Source of the DNA: Paenibacillus radicis (ex Xue et al. 2023) | GTDB taxonomy: Bacteria > Bacillota > Bacilli > Paenibacillales > NBRC-103111 | Direction: 5' to 3' | NCBI RefSeq assembly: GCF_024722015.1 | Contig: NZ_JANQBD010000018.1 | Location: 1 to 64,000 of the forward strand | Length of the DNA: 64,000 nt | Shown: positions 30,086-40,232 of the stretch, piece by piece | Numbering within the stretch: position 1 is the first letter of the stretch | Layout: each line of letters starts with the position of its first letter | The notes under the pieces: generated by a model | What the model was told of the DNA's origin: nothing | What the model saw: the letters and a program-made list of their open reading frames with translations, nothing else | Database searches by the model: none | Made by a program: the position numbers and the translations under genes

Positions 30086-31411
30086 ATGGATTTGTTTTCA
30101 TTAGCGGCTGAAGAGAGTCCTATGGGCAAGCTGCTGGCGGACCGGATGAGGCCGGTGACGCTGGATGAATATATTGGGCAAGAGCATATTGTTGGACGCG
30201 GGAAGCTGCTGAGGCGGGCGATTGAAGCTGATCAGGTTACCTCGATACTATTATATGGACCACCCGGAACAGGTAAAACTACACTCGCTAACATCATTTC
30301 CCATGCAACTAAGGGTTCTTTTGTTAAGCTTAATGCTGTTGATGCTACTGTAAAAGAAGTTCGCGATGTGATTGAGCAGGCTAAAAATAATAAGGACCTC
30401 TATGGACGCAAAACGATTTTATTCCTGGATGAGGTCCATCGCTTTAATACGTCCCGGCAGGATGCCTTGCTTCCTGCCGTAGAGCAGGGGATCATTATCT
30501 TCATCGGAGCAACGACAGAGAACCCCTTTCACCATGTGAACGGGGCTCTGCTGTCGCGCTCCACGCTCTTCGAGCTGCACGCGCTGACGCATGAGCATTC
30601 GCTTGCGGCTCTGCGCCGCGCGCTCACCGACCGCGAGCGCGGCCTCGGGTCGCTGCCGCTCCAGGCCGCGGACGAGGCGCTCGCGCATATGGCGCGCATG
30701 GCCGGCGGAGATATCCGCCGTGCGCTCAATGCGCTCGAGCTCGCCGCGTTGACGACGCCGCCTGGTGCTAGCGGCGTCATCAACGTAACGCTGGAGGTCG
30801 CCGAGGAATCCATCCGGCGACCGACTGTGAAAGCCGACGAGTCGACGCAGTACGACGTCTTGTCGGCCTTTCACAAGAGCGTACGCGGCTCCAGCGATGC
30901 CGCGCTGTTCTGGTTCCTCTATGCCGTCGAGAAGCTCGGCATGGATCCAATGACCTTCCTGCGCCGTCTGATCGTCGCGTGCAGCGAAGATATCGGCCTT
31001 GCGAATCCTCAGGCAATGGTGCAAGCAGTGACGGCAATGGATGCCTATCACAAGATTGGTTGGCCCGAGTCCAAGTATGTCATCGCCCAAGCCATTCTGT
31101 TTGCCGTCGAAAGCCCCAAATCCAACGCAATTCCTATAGCGATTGCCAAGGTGATGAATGCTTTCGAAGCACTTGGCGCAGCAGAGGTTCCAATGCACTT
31201 GCGCGACACTCATTACAAGGGAGCAGAGAAGCTGGGTCATGTAGGATATAAGTATCCGCATGACTATCCGGGGCATTATGTGGAGCAAAATTATGTTCCG
31301 GAACGCATAAAAGGGCGTTATTTTTATGAAGCGTCCCAGCAGGGGATGGAGGAGAAAATAGGGCACAATCAAGAGCGAAGGAAAAAGCAACAGCAGCAGA
31401 AACAGCCATAA
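30086..31411 (+). CDS. rarA: RarA (MgsA), replication-associated recombination AAA+ ATPase
   Basis: RarA acts at stalled replication forks as a clamp-loader-like tetramer. The 441-residue protein begins MDLFSLAAEESPMGKLLADRMRP, has Walker A YGPPGTGKTTLANI, Walker B ILFLDEVHRF, sensor 1 IGATTENPF, and the C-terminal MgsA part with SEDIGLANPQAM and KSNAIPIAIAKVM. A TATAAT lies at 30029-30034. Bases about 30530-30990 are 75-80% GC by hand count in their centre, against 37% in the line at 30301; the frame and motifs are unbroken there. Confidence 0.93.
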   Translation: MDLFSLAAEESPMGKLLADRMRPVTLDEYIGQEHIVGRGKLLRRAIEADQVTSILLYGPPGTGKTTLANIISHATKGSFVKLNAVDATVKEVRDVIEQAKNNKDLYGRKTILFLDEVHRFNTSRQDALLPAVEQGIIIFIGATTENPFHHVNGALLSRSTLFELHALTHEHSLAALRRALTDRERGLGSLPLQAADEALAHMARMAGGDIRRALNALELAALTTPPGASGVINVTLEVAEESIRRPTVKADESTQYDVLSAFHKSVRGSSDAALFWFLYAVEKLGMDPMTFLRRLIVACSEDIGLANPQAMVQAVTAMDAYHKIGWPESKYVIAQAILFAVESPKSNAIPIAIAKVMNAFEALGAAEVPMHLRDTHYKGAEKLGHVGYKYPHDYPGHYVEQNYVPERIKGRYFYEASQQGMEEKIGHNQERRKKQQQQKQP

Positions 31412-31672
31412 TTGGTCAAGCAGGCTCATTTTTCGCCTATTTTAGGCCATTTTCGCCCTTAAGTTTAATTAGTTCAAGCTATTACGGCCCAATTTCGTTA
31501 GTTTTGAGCATACCTTGCGGTTTGACTGTATAGCTTAATAATATATAATTTATATATACTGTACTGTATTTTGTTTAATCGACTTTATAAGCTTATTTTA
31601 AAAGTCGCAAAAAAATTGTGAACTTAAGGGAGGTGTACCTATTCACTTCGAAGGAGGGGAATAGGAAATTCA

Positions 31673-33016
31673 TTGAGTAGTGACCCTTTACCGATACTCT
31701 TGAATTTAGGTTTAGTATTGCTTTTGGTATTTGTTAACGGTTTTTTCGTAGCAGCCGAGTTTGCTATGGTCAAAGTCCGCAACAGCAGGATCGACACGCT
31801 GGCGCAGGAAGGAAACCGAAATGCCAAATTTGCCAAAATAGTAATGGGCAACATGAATGCTTACTTATCAGCCTGCCAACTTGGGATCACATTAGCGTCC
31901 CTTGCGTTAGGCTGGATTGGCGAACCTGCAATTGCTGATCTGCTCAAGCCGGTGCTGCTTCCGCTACAATTCCCTGAAGCGATTGTTCATACGATATCCT
32001 TCGTGATCGCTTTTACAATTATTACGGCCTTTCATATAACGTTAGGCGAGCAGTTTCCCAAAACATACGCGATTCGTATGTCTGAGAAAGTAACTTTATT
32101 ATCTGCGGGACCTTTAATATTCCTTTATAAACTGATGTATCCTTTCATTTGGTTTCTTAACGGCATTTCCAATTGGATGCTGCGCAGAGCAGGAATTGAA
32201 CCTACGGATGAGCACGATACGGCGCATACGGAAGAAGAAATCCGTGTGTTGATGAAGGAAAGTAATAAAAGCGGACTTATTGATAATACGGAATTAACAT
32301 TGATGGACAATATTTTTGATTTTGCTGAAACGAATGCGCGGGAGATTATGATTCCCAGAATGGAAATGGTTTGTTTATATTCAAATTTATCCTACGAGGA
32401 AAACCGTCTCATCGCCGTTACAGAAATGCATACGCGTTACCCAGTGTGTGATCCGGATAAGGATAATATTATCGGGTTCGTCCACATCAAGGATTTGTTG
32501 AAATCCGACCGTGGAATAGAAAATATTAAAAGTATTATTAGACCTATAACCAAAGTGCCTGAATCAATGCAAATCAGCGCACTGCTTAAGCTGATGCAAA
32601 AAAAGAAAACTCAAATGGCCTTGCTGATCGATGAATACGGAGGTACTTCCGGATTGGTTACCTTCGAGGATATTATTGAGGAAATTGTCGGCGAAGTTCA
32701 GGATGAATTTGACGAAGAACGGCCGCAAATTGAAAAAAAGGATGACCATACACATTCGATAGATGGACGCATGTTGATCGAGGAAGTGAACAGCTACTTC
32801 GGTATCGAAATTGAATCGGATGATTACGATACAATCGGAGGTTGGATTTATTCTCAAGTGGAAATACCACCTAAGAGAGATCAACGGATTGGCTATAATG
32901 ATTCGTATGAATTTATTATAGACGAAACGGACCAACTGCGTATTTCTCGTGTCCTTGTTAAGAAGCGAGGGCAGGAGGAACAAGCCGAATCTGAACCTGA
33001 ACCCATAAGCGTATAG
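31673..33016 (+). CDS. CNNM/CBS-domain membrane protein (hemolysin family)
   Basis: The 447-residue protein has an N-terminal DUF21/CNNM membrane domain (three to four segments, with NGFFVAAEFAMVKVRNSR and the CQLGITLASLALGWIGEP motif), a pair of CBS domains (about 210-345, including DEYGGTSGLVTFEDIIEEIVGE) and a C-terminal CorC_HlyC transporter-associated domain (SIDGRMLIEEVNSYF). Such proteins are linked to magnesium or cobalt transport; the hemolysin name is historical. The TTG start at 31673 follows AGGAGGGG at a long 13-base distance; I see no better start. Confidence 0.87.
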   Translation: MSSDPLPILLNLGLVLLLVFVNGFFVAAEFAMVKVRNSRIDTLAQEGNRNAKFAKIVMGNMNAYLSACQLGITLASLALGWIGEPAIADLLKPVLLPLQFPEAIVHTISFVIAFTIITAFHITLGEQFPKTYAIRMSEKVTLLSAGPLIFLYKLMYPFIWFLNGISNWMLRRAGIEPTDEHDTAHTEEEIRVLMKESNKSGLIDNTELTLMDNIFDFAETNAREIMIPRMEMVCLYSNLSYEENRLIAVTEMHTRYPVCDPDKDNIIGFVHIKDLLKSDRGIENIKSIIRPITKVPESMQISALLKLMQKKKTQMALLIDEYGGTSGLVTFEDIIEEIVGEVQDEFDEERPQIEKKDDHTHSIDGRMLIEEVNSYFGIEIESDDYDTIGGWIYSQVEIPPKRDQRIGYNDSYEFIIDETDQLRISRVLVKKRGQEEQAESEPEPISV

Positions 33017-33025
33017 ATAGATAAT

Positions 33026-33076
33026 AAAAAACCATCCCCGATCACATTCAAGATGTGTGGCGGGAATGGTTTTTTA
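33026..33076. terminator. Bidirectional terminator between the CBS protein gene and mnmA
   Basis: AAAACCATCCCCG pairs with CGGGAATGGTTTT around an inner CACAT/ATGTG stem, with A and T flanks serving both converging genes. Confidence 0.85.
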
Positions 33077-33090
33077 TTTTATAAGTACGC

Positions 33091-34203
<1,113 letters not shown>

Positions 34204-34263
34204 TTACGTTACCCTACTTATATTAACATAGGTTTTCTATATAAATAAAATATTTCATCAATA

Positions 34264-34269
34264 TGTCAA
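34264..34269 (-). promoter_or_regulatory. Possible -35 element of mnmA
   Basis: TTGACA reads on the minus strand here, with an AT-rich -10 region (ATTTTATTTATA) 16-18 bases further on. Only the -35 is clear. Confidence 0.4.
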
Positions 34270-34350
34270 GGTTTTTCTCCCAATATACAGGGATATGTGA
34301 TACCATATAAAAGATACATATATGTATGAAATGTAAATGAGGTGTACTAT

Positions 34351-34770
34351 TTGAAGATTTCTACTAAAGGCCGTTATGGACTAACCATCATGATGGAACT
34401 TGCAACCAGATTTGGAGAAGGCCCCACCTCTTTGAAAAGCATTGCCGAGAAGCATCAGCTTTCTGAGCATTATTTAGAGCAATTGGTTGCTCCCTTGCGA
34501 AATGCAGGTTTGGTCAAAAGTATTCGAGGCGCTTACGGTGGGTATATTCTATCGAAAACATCGGATCAGATTTCTGCTGGCGATGTGATTCGTGTATTAG
34601 AGGGGCCAATCAGCCCGGTTGATTTCACAGAGGAAGACGATCCGGCAAAACGTGATTTATGGGTACGTATTCGTGACAGCATTGCCGGGGTTCTGGACTC
34701 TACGACATTGGAGGATCTCATCAGCTTCAAGGATCAAGGCGTAAACGATAACTACATGTTCTATATTTAA
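34351..34770 (+). CDS. cymR: CymR, Rrf2-type regulator of cysteine metabolism
   Basis: CymR represses sulfur and cysteine uptake genes, acting with CysK. The protein is close to the Bacillus one throughout: MKISTKGRYGLTIMMELATR, GPTSLKSIAEKHQLSEHYLE (winged helix), VKSIRGAYGGYIL, and the ending TTLEDLISFKDQGVNDNYMF. It has no iron-sulfur cysteine cluster, in keeping with CymR rather than IscR. The TTG at 34351 lies after GAGGTG and yields the family N-terminus; a GTG at 34342 adds three residues. Followed by iscS in 27 bases. Confidence 0.93.
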   Translation: MKISTKGRYGLTIMMELATRFGEGPTSLKSIAEKHQLSEHYLEQLVAPLRNAGLVKSIRGAYGGYILSKTSDQISAGDVIRVLEGPISPVDFTEEDDPAKRDLWVRIRDSIAGVLDSTTLEDLISFKDQGVNDNYMFYI

Positions 34771-34797
34771 GGGAAACTTCAAGCAGACGGAGTCTTT

Positions 34798-35946
34798 ATG
34801 ACAATTATTTATTTGGATTATGCAGCTACAACACCGGTCCTTCCAGAGGTCGTAGATGCGATGCTTCCTTATTTCACAAGTTTCTATGGGAATGCATCGA
34901 GCACACACAGTGCAGGAAGAGAAGCGCGTGCTGCTGTACATCAAGCAAGAGATACAATAGCTTCTTTTATAGGCTGCACCTCCTCGCAGCTCGTTTTTAC
35001 GAGCGGTGGGACGGAGAGCAACAACATGGCTCTCTTTGGTGCAGCAGCAGCTCAAGCGGGTAAGGGTAAGCATATCATTACTGTACAAACCGAACATCAT
35101 GCTGTTCTTCATACTTGTGAACAGCTGGAGAGGCTAGGGTATGAAGTTACCTATTTGCCAGTAGACACGACAGGCCGGATCCGGCTGGAAGATTTGCAGC
35201 AAGCTATACGTCCAGATACGATATTAATCAGTATTATGTACGTAAATAATGAAGTGGGTACTATGCAGCCTCTACAGCAAATAGGAGAGCTCGCTAGATC
35301 TAAAGGAATCATTTTTCATGTAGACGCTGTGCAAGCTTTAGGACATATTCCGATTGACTTGAACCGGCTGCCGGTTGATTTAATGAGCTTTAGCGCTCAT
35401 AAGCTTCACGGTCCTAAAGGAATCGGGGCACTTTATATAGCAAAGCATGCTAAGCTGGAGCCGTTCATGTATGGCGGCAATCAAGAGAGAAAACGCCGGG
35501 CCGGAACTGAAAATACTGCAGCCATTGCTGGATTTTCAAAAGCCGTAAAAATTATAGATAGCAACATGTATGAAATGCAACAAAAGATGGAAAAGCTACG
35601 TTTAGAAATGGTAACAAGGCTTGATCAGCTGTTGGGTAATGAACAGTTTGTAATTAATGGTCATCCTGTCGAACGGCTTCCGCACATTTTAAATATCAGC
35701 TTTCCAGCAGTTTCTACAGAATCCATGCTTATGAATCTGGATCTTGAAGGAATTGCTGCTGCCAGCGGCTCAGCCTGTACCTCCGGCTCCTTGGAAGTAT
35801 CGCATGTACTGAAGGCTATGCAGCTTTCTGAAGCGATCATGAAGTCGGCCGTGCGCTTTAGCTTTGGATCAGGAACTACTTCCAAAGAGATCGAAATTGC
35901 TGCTCACAAAATTGCAACCATCGTGAACCGTATCCGTAATAATTAG
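34798..35946 (+). CDS. Cysteine desulfurase (IscS/NifS family, YrvO-like)
   Basis: The enzyme takes sulfur from cysteine for thiolation of tRNA or iron-sulfur assembly. The 382-residue protein has YLDYAATTP at the start, the PLP lysine K202 in SAHKLHGPKG, the RAGTENTAAIAG motif, and catalytic C327 in SGSACTSGS. It follows cymR closely and matches the position of yrvO, the partner of MnmA in Bacillus; that pairing is inferred here from neighbourhood. Confidence 0.93.
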   Translation: MTIIYLDYAATTPVLPEVVDAMLPYFTSFYGNASSTHSAGREARAAVHQARDTIASFIGCTSSQLVFTSGGTESNNMALFGAAAAQAGKGKHIITVQTEHHAVLHTCEQLERLGYEVTYLPVDTTGRIRLEDLQQAIRPDTILISIMYVNNEVGTMQPLQQIGELARSKGIIFHVDAVQALGHIPIDLNRLPVDLMSFSAHKLHGPKGIGALYIAKHAKLEPFMYGGNQERKRRAGTENTAAIAGFSKAVKIIDSNMYEMQQKMEKLRLEMVTRLDQLLGNEQFVINGHPVERLPHILNISFPAVSTESMLMNLDLEGIAAASGSACTSGSLEVSHVLKAMQLSEAIMKSAVRFSFGSGTTSKEIEIAAHKIATIVNRIRNN

Positions 35947-35993
35947 TAAGCTAATCACTAATTATTAGCTGCTGTTTTTGGAGGAAGTCTTCA

Positions 35994-36515
35994 TTGAAAA
36001 AAGCGCGTAATGTAATCGGATTGCCGATAATTTGTGTGCAATCGGGTAAACAGGTGGGTACTGCTAAGGACCTTCTAATGGGTGATGAGTGGCAGATTGA
36101 AGCAGTGCTGCTGGAAACCAAACATTGGTTCTCCGCTACAAGCTGTATCCTGTGGAAAGATGTCATTTCTTTGGGTGAGGACGCTATTACCATTAATAAC
36201 GAAGAGGCAATCAGCCGTTTGGATGAGAGCATGGCCTATACTTCTTTGATTAATGGTGATCGAAAAGTGAAGGGAATGCCGGTCTTAACGATAAACGGCC
36301 AGCAATTGGGCGTCGTAGATGATGTTTATTTAGACCAAGAACTGGGTAATACTGTAGTAGGATATGAATTGACCGAGGGTTTCATTTCTGATTTGAAGGA
36401 AGGGCGTAAGTGGTTGCCCTTGCCGGAATCCGTAACTTTGGGTGAGGACGCGATAATTGTACCCGTTCATTGTAATGAGTTATTAGAAGAAATCTTCATA
36501 TCAAAAGAAGAATAG
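35994..36515 (+). CDS. PRC-barrel domain protein (YrrD-like)
   Basis: The 173-residue protein contains two PRC-barrel-like halves: RNVIGLPIICVQSGKQVGTA (residues 4-80) and KVKGMPVLTINGQQLGVVDD (about 90-170). PRC-barrels occur in RimM and photosynthetic reaction centre H subunits and usually mediate binding. The role of YrrD-type proteins is not known to me. It starts with TTG at 35994 after GGAGGAAG. It may be in one operon with iscS and the zinc ribbon gene. Confidence 0.8.
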   Translation: MKKARNVIGLPIICVQSGKQVGTAKDLLMGDEWQIEAVLLETKHWFSATSCILWKDVISLGEDAITINNEEAISRLDESMAYTSLINGDRKVKGMPVLTINGQQLGVVDDVYLDQELGNTVVGYELTEGFISDLKEGRKWLPLPESVTLGEDAIIVPVHCNELLEEIFISKEE

Positions 36516-36525
36516 GGTGATATTT

Positions 36526-36723
36526 ATGTTACGTTGTCCAAATTGTAATTCCAAAGATATTGGGAAAATTGGTTCGCACCAGTTTTATTGCTGGGGCTGC
36601 TTTATTGAATTAACAGTAAATGGAGAAAAGATGTCCGTCTATCAAGTAGAAGAAGATGGCACATTGAGTTCTTTAGACGATTTGTTTTTTGAGGAAGAAA
36701 TGCCTCAAGTACATGCCAACTAA
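36526..36723 (+). CDS. Small zinc-ribbon protein, 65 residues
   Basis: The protein begins MLRCPNCNSKDIGKIGSHQF and has two CxxC pairs (CPNC and CWGC) that would bind zinc, followed by a basic-hydrophobic ELTVNGEKMSVYQVEEDGTL and an acidic tail. ATG 36526 follows AGGGTGAT. It is likely translated with the PRC-barrel gene ten bases upstream. Similar small ribbons occur at this place in Bacillus genomes, but no function is known to me. Confidence 0.75.
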   Translation: MLRCPNCNSKDIGKIGSHQFYCWGCFIELTVNGEKMSVYQVEEDGTLSSLDDLFFEEEMPQVHAN

Positions 36724-37037
36724 TGGATTAACAAATAATATAAACACTAATCGTATCAGCTCCTGAAGCCTTACTTAAGGTAAACGGATGGAGCAGGTAC
36801 GATTTTTTTGTTTAAAATATTAGCCTTTATAAGTTTTCGGCGGAGCTGTACTTACTAACCAAGCTGCCTGCTCTATATCATTTTATTCTGCGGAGCTAAG
36901 GTTATGCTTTCTTTGTCGTGAATGTCGGGTGAACGATTAAGACTTCAAGGTTGTACATATACTGTTAGTAGAGATATGGGTTAGCAAACATTAAGCAGCA
37001 CAGTCATAGTTGGTGAAAGTTAGGTGGGTGACACAGA
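36724..37037. other. Intergenic region with a terminator
   Basis: The first part holds the terminator at 36749-36810. The remaining 220 bases are AT-rich, with no open frame or hairpin that I can support; the promoter of the next gene must be here. Confidence 0.4.
36749..36810 (+). terminator. Terminator after the zinc-ribbon gene
   Basis: AATCGTATCAGCTCC pairs with GGAGCAGGTACGATT (with two mismatches), followed by seven T residues. Confidence 0.75.
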
Positions 37038-38108
37038 TTGGACCGATTTTCTAAAAATCAGCTATTTATTATTATGGTTTATATTTTATTAAGCCTTTTG
37101 ATATTGTTTATGCTGCTGCAAATACGTCCCATGCTGATATGTATTTATAAATTTCTGGCAGAAATTTTGACACCTTTTATTATAGCAATGATTATTTCTT
37201 ATTTACTGAATCCAGTGGTTTCGCTATTGAACGGGCGCAAGGTGCCGAGAACCGTAGCTGTGCTTCTTATTTATGCCGTCTTTATAATGTCGGTGACAGT
37301 AGTACTTATGAATATCATTCCCATCTTCATTCGGCAGCTTGGTGAATTTAATGAGCATATTCCTCAATTGGCTATAAAAGCTCAAGGTTTTGTGGATAAT
37401 TTAAACAGTTTGAAGTTTGTGCCGGACAGCGTACGTGTCGGAATTAATCAATCATTGGCAAAACTGGAGAGCGGGATATCAGGAACCATTTCCAACTATA
37501 TTGATGGCATCGGGAGCACGATCAACATGCTCTTCATTGCGTTTATCATACCTTTTCTCGCTTTTTACATATTAAAGGATTTTCAGTTGATTGAAAAAAC
37601 GGTTCTGGCGATCGTTCCCAAAGCGAAACGCAAACAAGTCATCAAGCTTCTGGTTGATATCGATACAGCACTCGGCAACTATATTCGGGGTCAGATGTTA
37701 GTATGTATGATTATTGGATTGCTATCTTATGCGGGCTATTGGATGATTGGGATGCCGTATGCTCTGCTGCTGGCTTGTCTGGTTGCAGTGTTCAACATTA
37801 TTCCATATCTCGGTCCCTTTTTCGGGGCGGCTCCGGCGTTAATTTTAGCATCTACTATTTCCTTGAAAATGGTGCTGATGGTTGCCGTAGTTAATACCGT
37901 ATGTCAAATTCTTGAGGGGAACGTAATTTCGCCGCAGGTTGTTGGCAAATCGTTAAAGATGCATCCTCTGCTCATTATTTTTGCTTTGCTTGTAGGAGGG
38001 GAGTTTGCAGGGGTGGTTGGGCTGATCCTGGCAGTGCCCTTTTTTGCAGTGATGAAGGTAATTCTTCAACATGTATTTATGTATTACATTCATCGCAGAA
38101 CAACCTGA
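37038..38108 (+). CDS. AI-2E transporter family membrane protein (YrrI-like)
   Basis: The 356-residue protein has seven or eight hydrophobic segments and the family motifs FIIPFLAFYILKDF and MPYALLLACLVAVFNIIPYLGPFFGA. Members of PF01594 transport different solutes, including sodium/proton exchange in some, and the AI-2 name is not evidence for quorum sensing. The position before alaS is as for yrrI in Bacillus. The start is TTG 37038, nine bases after AGGTGGG. Confidence 0.88.
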   Translation: MDRFSKNQLFIIMVYILLSLLILFMLLQIRPMLICIYKFLAEILTPFIIAMIISYLLNPVVSLLNGRKVPRTVAVLLIYAVFIMSVTVVLMNIIPIFIRQLGEFNEHIPQLAIKAQGFVDNLNSLKFVPDSVRVGINQSLAKLESGISGTISNYIDGIGSTINMLFIAFIIPFLAFYILKDFQLIEKTVLAIVPKAKRKQVIKLLVDIDTALGNYIRGQMLVCMIIGLLSYAGYWMIGMPYALLLACLVAVFNIIPYLGPFFGAAPALILASTISLKMVLMVAVVNTVCQILEGNVISPQVVGKSLKMHPLLIIFALLVGGEFAGVVGLILAVPFFAVMKVILQHVFMYYIHRRTT

Positions 38109-38212
38109 TTAGGTAAGTAGTAAAAAAAATCCGGAAGTTATTGAAACTTTTTCATTCACGACCTATAATTATGGAGGTGTTATTACAAAACAGAATATAA
38201 AACGATTTTTGG

Positions 38213-38240
38213 AGGAGCCTGTCACCAAGGGCTCTTTTTG
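38213..38240 (+). terminator. Hairpin ahead of the ion transporter gene
   Basis: GAGCC (38215-38219) pairs with GGGCTC (38229-38234), followed by TTTTTG. It lies 105 bases after the AI-2E family gene and 75 before the next start, so it may serve either as terminator or attenuator. Confidence 0.5.
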
Positions 38241-38315
38241 CATTTTTAGGGATACTCCAGAATCGAATCGTCCATGCTAACTCATGGGTTCTTATTGGAA
38301 AAGGGGAGGATTTTT

Positions 38316-39596
38316 TTGGAACATCAAGCTTGGCTTGCAATTGGTATTTTTCTGGTTATTTATGGATTAATTATTACCGAAAAAATTCACCGTACGATTG
38401 TCGCTATGATTGGCGGGCTATTGATGGTTGCCTTAGGGGGGGTCAGTCAGGAATCGGCTCTTCATCATATTGATTTCAATACGTTAGGTTTGCTTATCGG
38501 GATGATGATTATTGTAGGTATTACAGCGGAGACGGGTGTATTCAAGTATATAGCGATTTGGTCGGCCAAGAAGGTTGGAGGCCATCCGGTACGTATTCTT
38601 GTAGTGCTCAGCATAGTTACAGCGATAAGTTCAGCCTTTCTGGATAATGTGACAACGGTGCTGCTTATGGCTCCTGTTACATTCAGTATTACGAGGCAGC
38701 TTCGAGTTACGCCGATTCCATTCTTAATTTCGCAAATTATGGCTTCCAATATTGGCGGAACGGCAACTCTAATTGGCGATCCTCCGAATATAATGATTGG
38801 CAGTGCGGTTAAAGAGCTAACCTTTATGGCCTTTATCAACAATCTGAGCCTGATCTCATTCATTATTTTATTAGCGACACTGCCTTTTTTCGTGCTGTTG
38901 TACCGCAAGCAAATTCAAACAACAGAGGAGCTCCGGCTTAGTGTTATGGAATTGAACGAGAAAGTGGAAATAAGAAATCCGCTGTTAATGAAAAAATGTT
39001 TGGCCGTGCTCGGGATAACAATCTTCGGATTTTTTATCCACCAGCTTCTACATCTTGAATCAGCTACGGTAGCTTTGGCTGGTGCGTTCCTATTGCTTCT
39101 TATGACGGGGGAGCACTATTTGGAGGAAGCCTTTCAAAAGGTGGAGTGGACCACGATTTTCTTCTTTGTAGGCCTGTTTGTGCTTGTTGCCGGGTTGGTG
39201 GATACAGGGGTGATAGCTACTCTGGCTAAATATGCAATGAGTATTACCGGGGGAGATGTTGCGAAATCATCGGTGCTAATTCTTTGGCTGAGTGCTATAG
39301 CTTCTGCTTTTCTGGACAATATTCCTTTCGTGGCTACCATGATTCCAATGATTCAGGAAATGGGAGCTATGGGGGTGGACAATTTGGAACCGCTGTGGTG
39401 GAGCCTTGCCTTGGGGGCTTGCCTGGGAGGCAACGGAACATTGATAGGAGCGAGCGCTAATCTGATCGTCGCAGGTATTTCGGCAAGAGAGGGGCATCCT
39501 ATTTCATTCATGGCTTTTTTGAAAGTCGCTTTTCCGTTGATGCTCCTGTCTATTGTAATAGCGAACTTATATATTTATATTAGATATCTATTGTAA
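38316..39596 (+). CDS. ArsB/NhaD-type ion transporter
   Basis: This 426-residue protein has about 11 membrane segments and two inverted repeats, each with a family loop: SAFLDNVTTVLLMAPVTFSI and SAFLDNIPFVATMIPMIQEM, plus GGTATLIGDPPNIMIG and GGNGTLIGASANLIVAG. This pattern is that of the ion transporter superfamily (ArsB, NhaD, CitM). The substrate, arsenite, sodium or an organic anion, cannot be decided from sequence. The start is TTG 38316, five bases after AGGGGAGGA; the upstream part of the frame has no ribosome-binding site. Confidence 0.85.
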   Translation: MEHQAWLAIGIFLVIYGLIITEKIHRTIVAMIGGLLMVALGGVSQESALHHIDFNTLGLLIGMMIIVGITAETGVFKYIAIWSAKKVGGHPVRILVVLSIVTAISSAFLDNVTTVLLMAPVTFSITRQLRVTPIPFLISQIMASNIGGTATLIGDPPNIMIGSAVKELTFMAFINNLSLISFIILLATLPFFVLLYRKQIQTTEELRLSVMELNEKVEIRNPLLMKKCLAVLGITIFGFFIHQLLHLESATVALAGAFLLLLMTGEHYLEEAFQKVEWTTIFFFVGLFVLVAGLVDTGVIATLAKYAMSITGGDVAKSSVLILWLSAIASAFLDNIPFVATMIPMIQEMGAMGVDNLEPLWWSLALGACLGGNGTLIGASANLIVAGISAREGHPISFMAFLKVAFPLMLLSIVIANLYIYIRYLL

Positions 39597-39622
39597 GAGG
39601 TTGTCTTAAGGCAGCGGCTCAG

Positions 39623-39652
39623 TTGACAATGCTATTGTCAAACGTATATAAT
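39623..39652 (+). promoter_or_regulatory. Sigma-A promoter of alaS with overlapping palindrome
   Basis: TTGACA (39623-39628) and TATAAT (39647-39652) match consensus exactly, with 18 bases between. The -35 is part of a perfect inverted repeat, TTGACAAT-GC-TATTGTCAA reduced to 8-base arms at 39623-39630 and 39634-39641. Confidence 0.85.
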
Positions 39653-39659
39653 TTTCTGT

Positions 39660-39942
39660 AAGTATATGAATTAAAACGTTGATGAAATCAAGTAAGCCAT
39701 AGTCCATTATCCAGAGAATTGGTTCTAGATCTTGTTATTACGAGGTCTAGCTGTGAGAACCTTATTAATGAAGGATGGCTGAAAGCTCATTTCGGAGTGC
39801 GGAACAAATCCGCCGGTTGGACTCGTTATTGTCTTATTGAAGGAGATTGTACAGATACCACAGTGTCTTAGCAGGCACGGCTGTACAGTAACCAGGGTGG
39901 TACCGCGATGAATTCGTCCCTGTTTGGAGGGGCGTTTTTTTG
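39660..39942 (+). promoter_or_regulatory. T-box leader of alaS, Ala specifier
   Basis: The T-box sequence CCAGGGTGGTACCGCG is at 39893-39908, followed by a terminator (CGTCCC/GGGGCG and seven T). In stem I, GAAAT (39684-39688) pairs with ATTTC (39789-39793), CAAGTA follows the 5' strand, and GAAAGCTC precedes the 3' strand, which places the specifier GCT (Ala) at 39785-39787. It should let alaS be expressed when tRNA-Ala is uncharged. Confidence 0.92.
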
Positions 39943-40004
39943 TTGTTAAGAGAGTGTTTTTTGAGGCTTCGCCTGAGGCTGTGATGAATGGGCTTGATAA
40001 AAAA

Positions 40005-40232
40005 GATTAGGTTCAGACCTTAAGTTCAAGGACTTGTTACAAAGAAACGACCCCTGCGGGTCAAGGGATGCCCCTGCGGCCGCTGTTGAAAATGGGATAT
40101 CGATTATTAGATTAGAAGGTTATATCCCATTTTCAAAGGCGGCACGTAAACTCTTCGGGGCATTCCCTTGCCCTCCGGGGAACCCTTTGTAAAAAGTCCA
40201 AAGCTTACAACAATGAAGACTAGAACCTAATC
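40005..40232. repeat. Long imperfect inverted repeat in the alaS leader
   Basis: The outer ends GATTAGGTTC (40005-40014) and GAACCTAATC (40223-40232) are exact inverses. Inside, TTACAAAG, AAGGGATGCCCC and others match imperfectly, and the centre is a perfect 15-base pair of TTGAAAATGGGATAT (40086-40100) and its complement (40132-40146), with a 31-base loop. It has no coding capacity. It looks like a dispersed genomic repeat, such as a MITE or a large REP-like element. Confidence 0.8.

Noticed and set aside
37038-38108. Quorum-sensing AI-2 exporter
   Set aside because: The family name is misleading; members transport varied solutes and nothing else in the window points to AI-2.
38170-38199. 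Short leader peptide (9 codons) before the ion transporter gene
   Set aside because: The ATG has no ribosome-binding site of its own and there is no run of regulatory codons.
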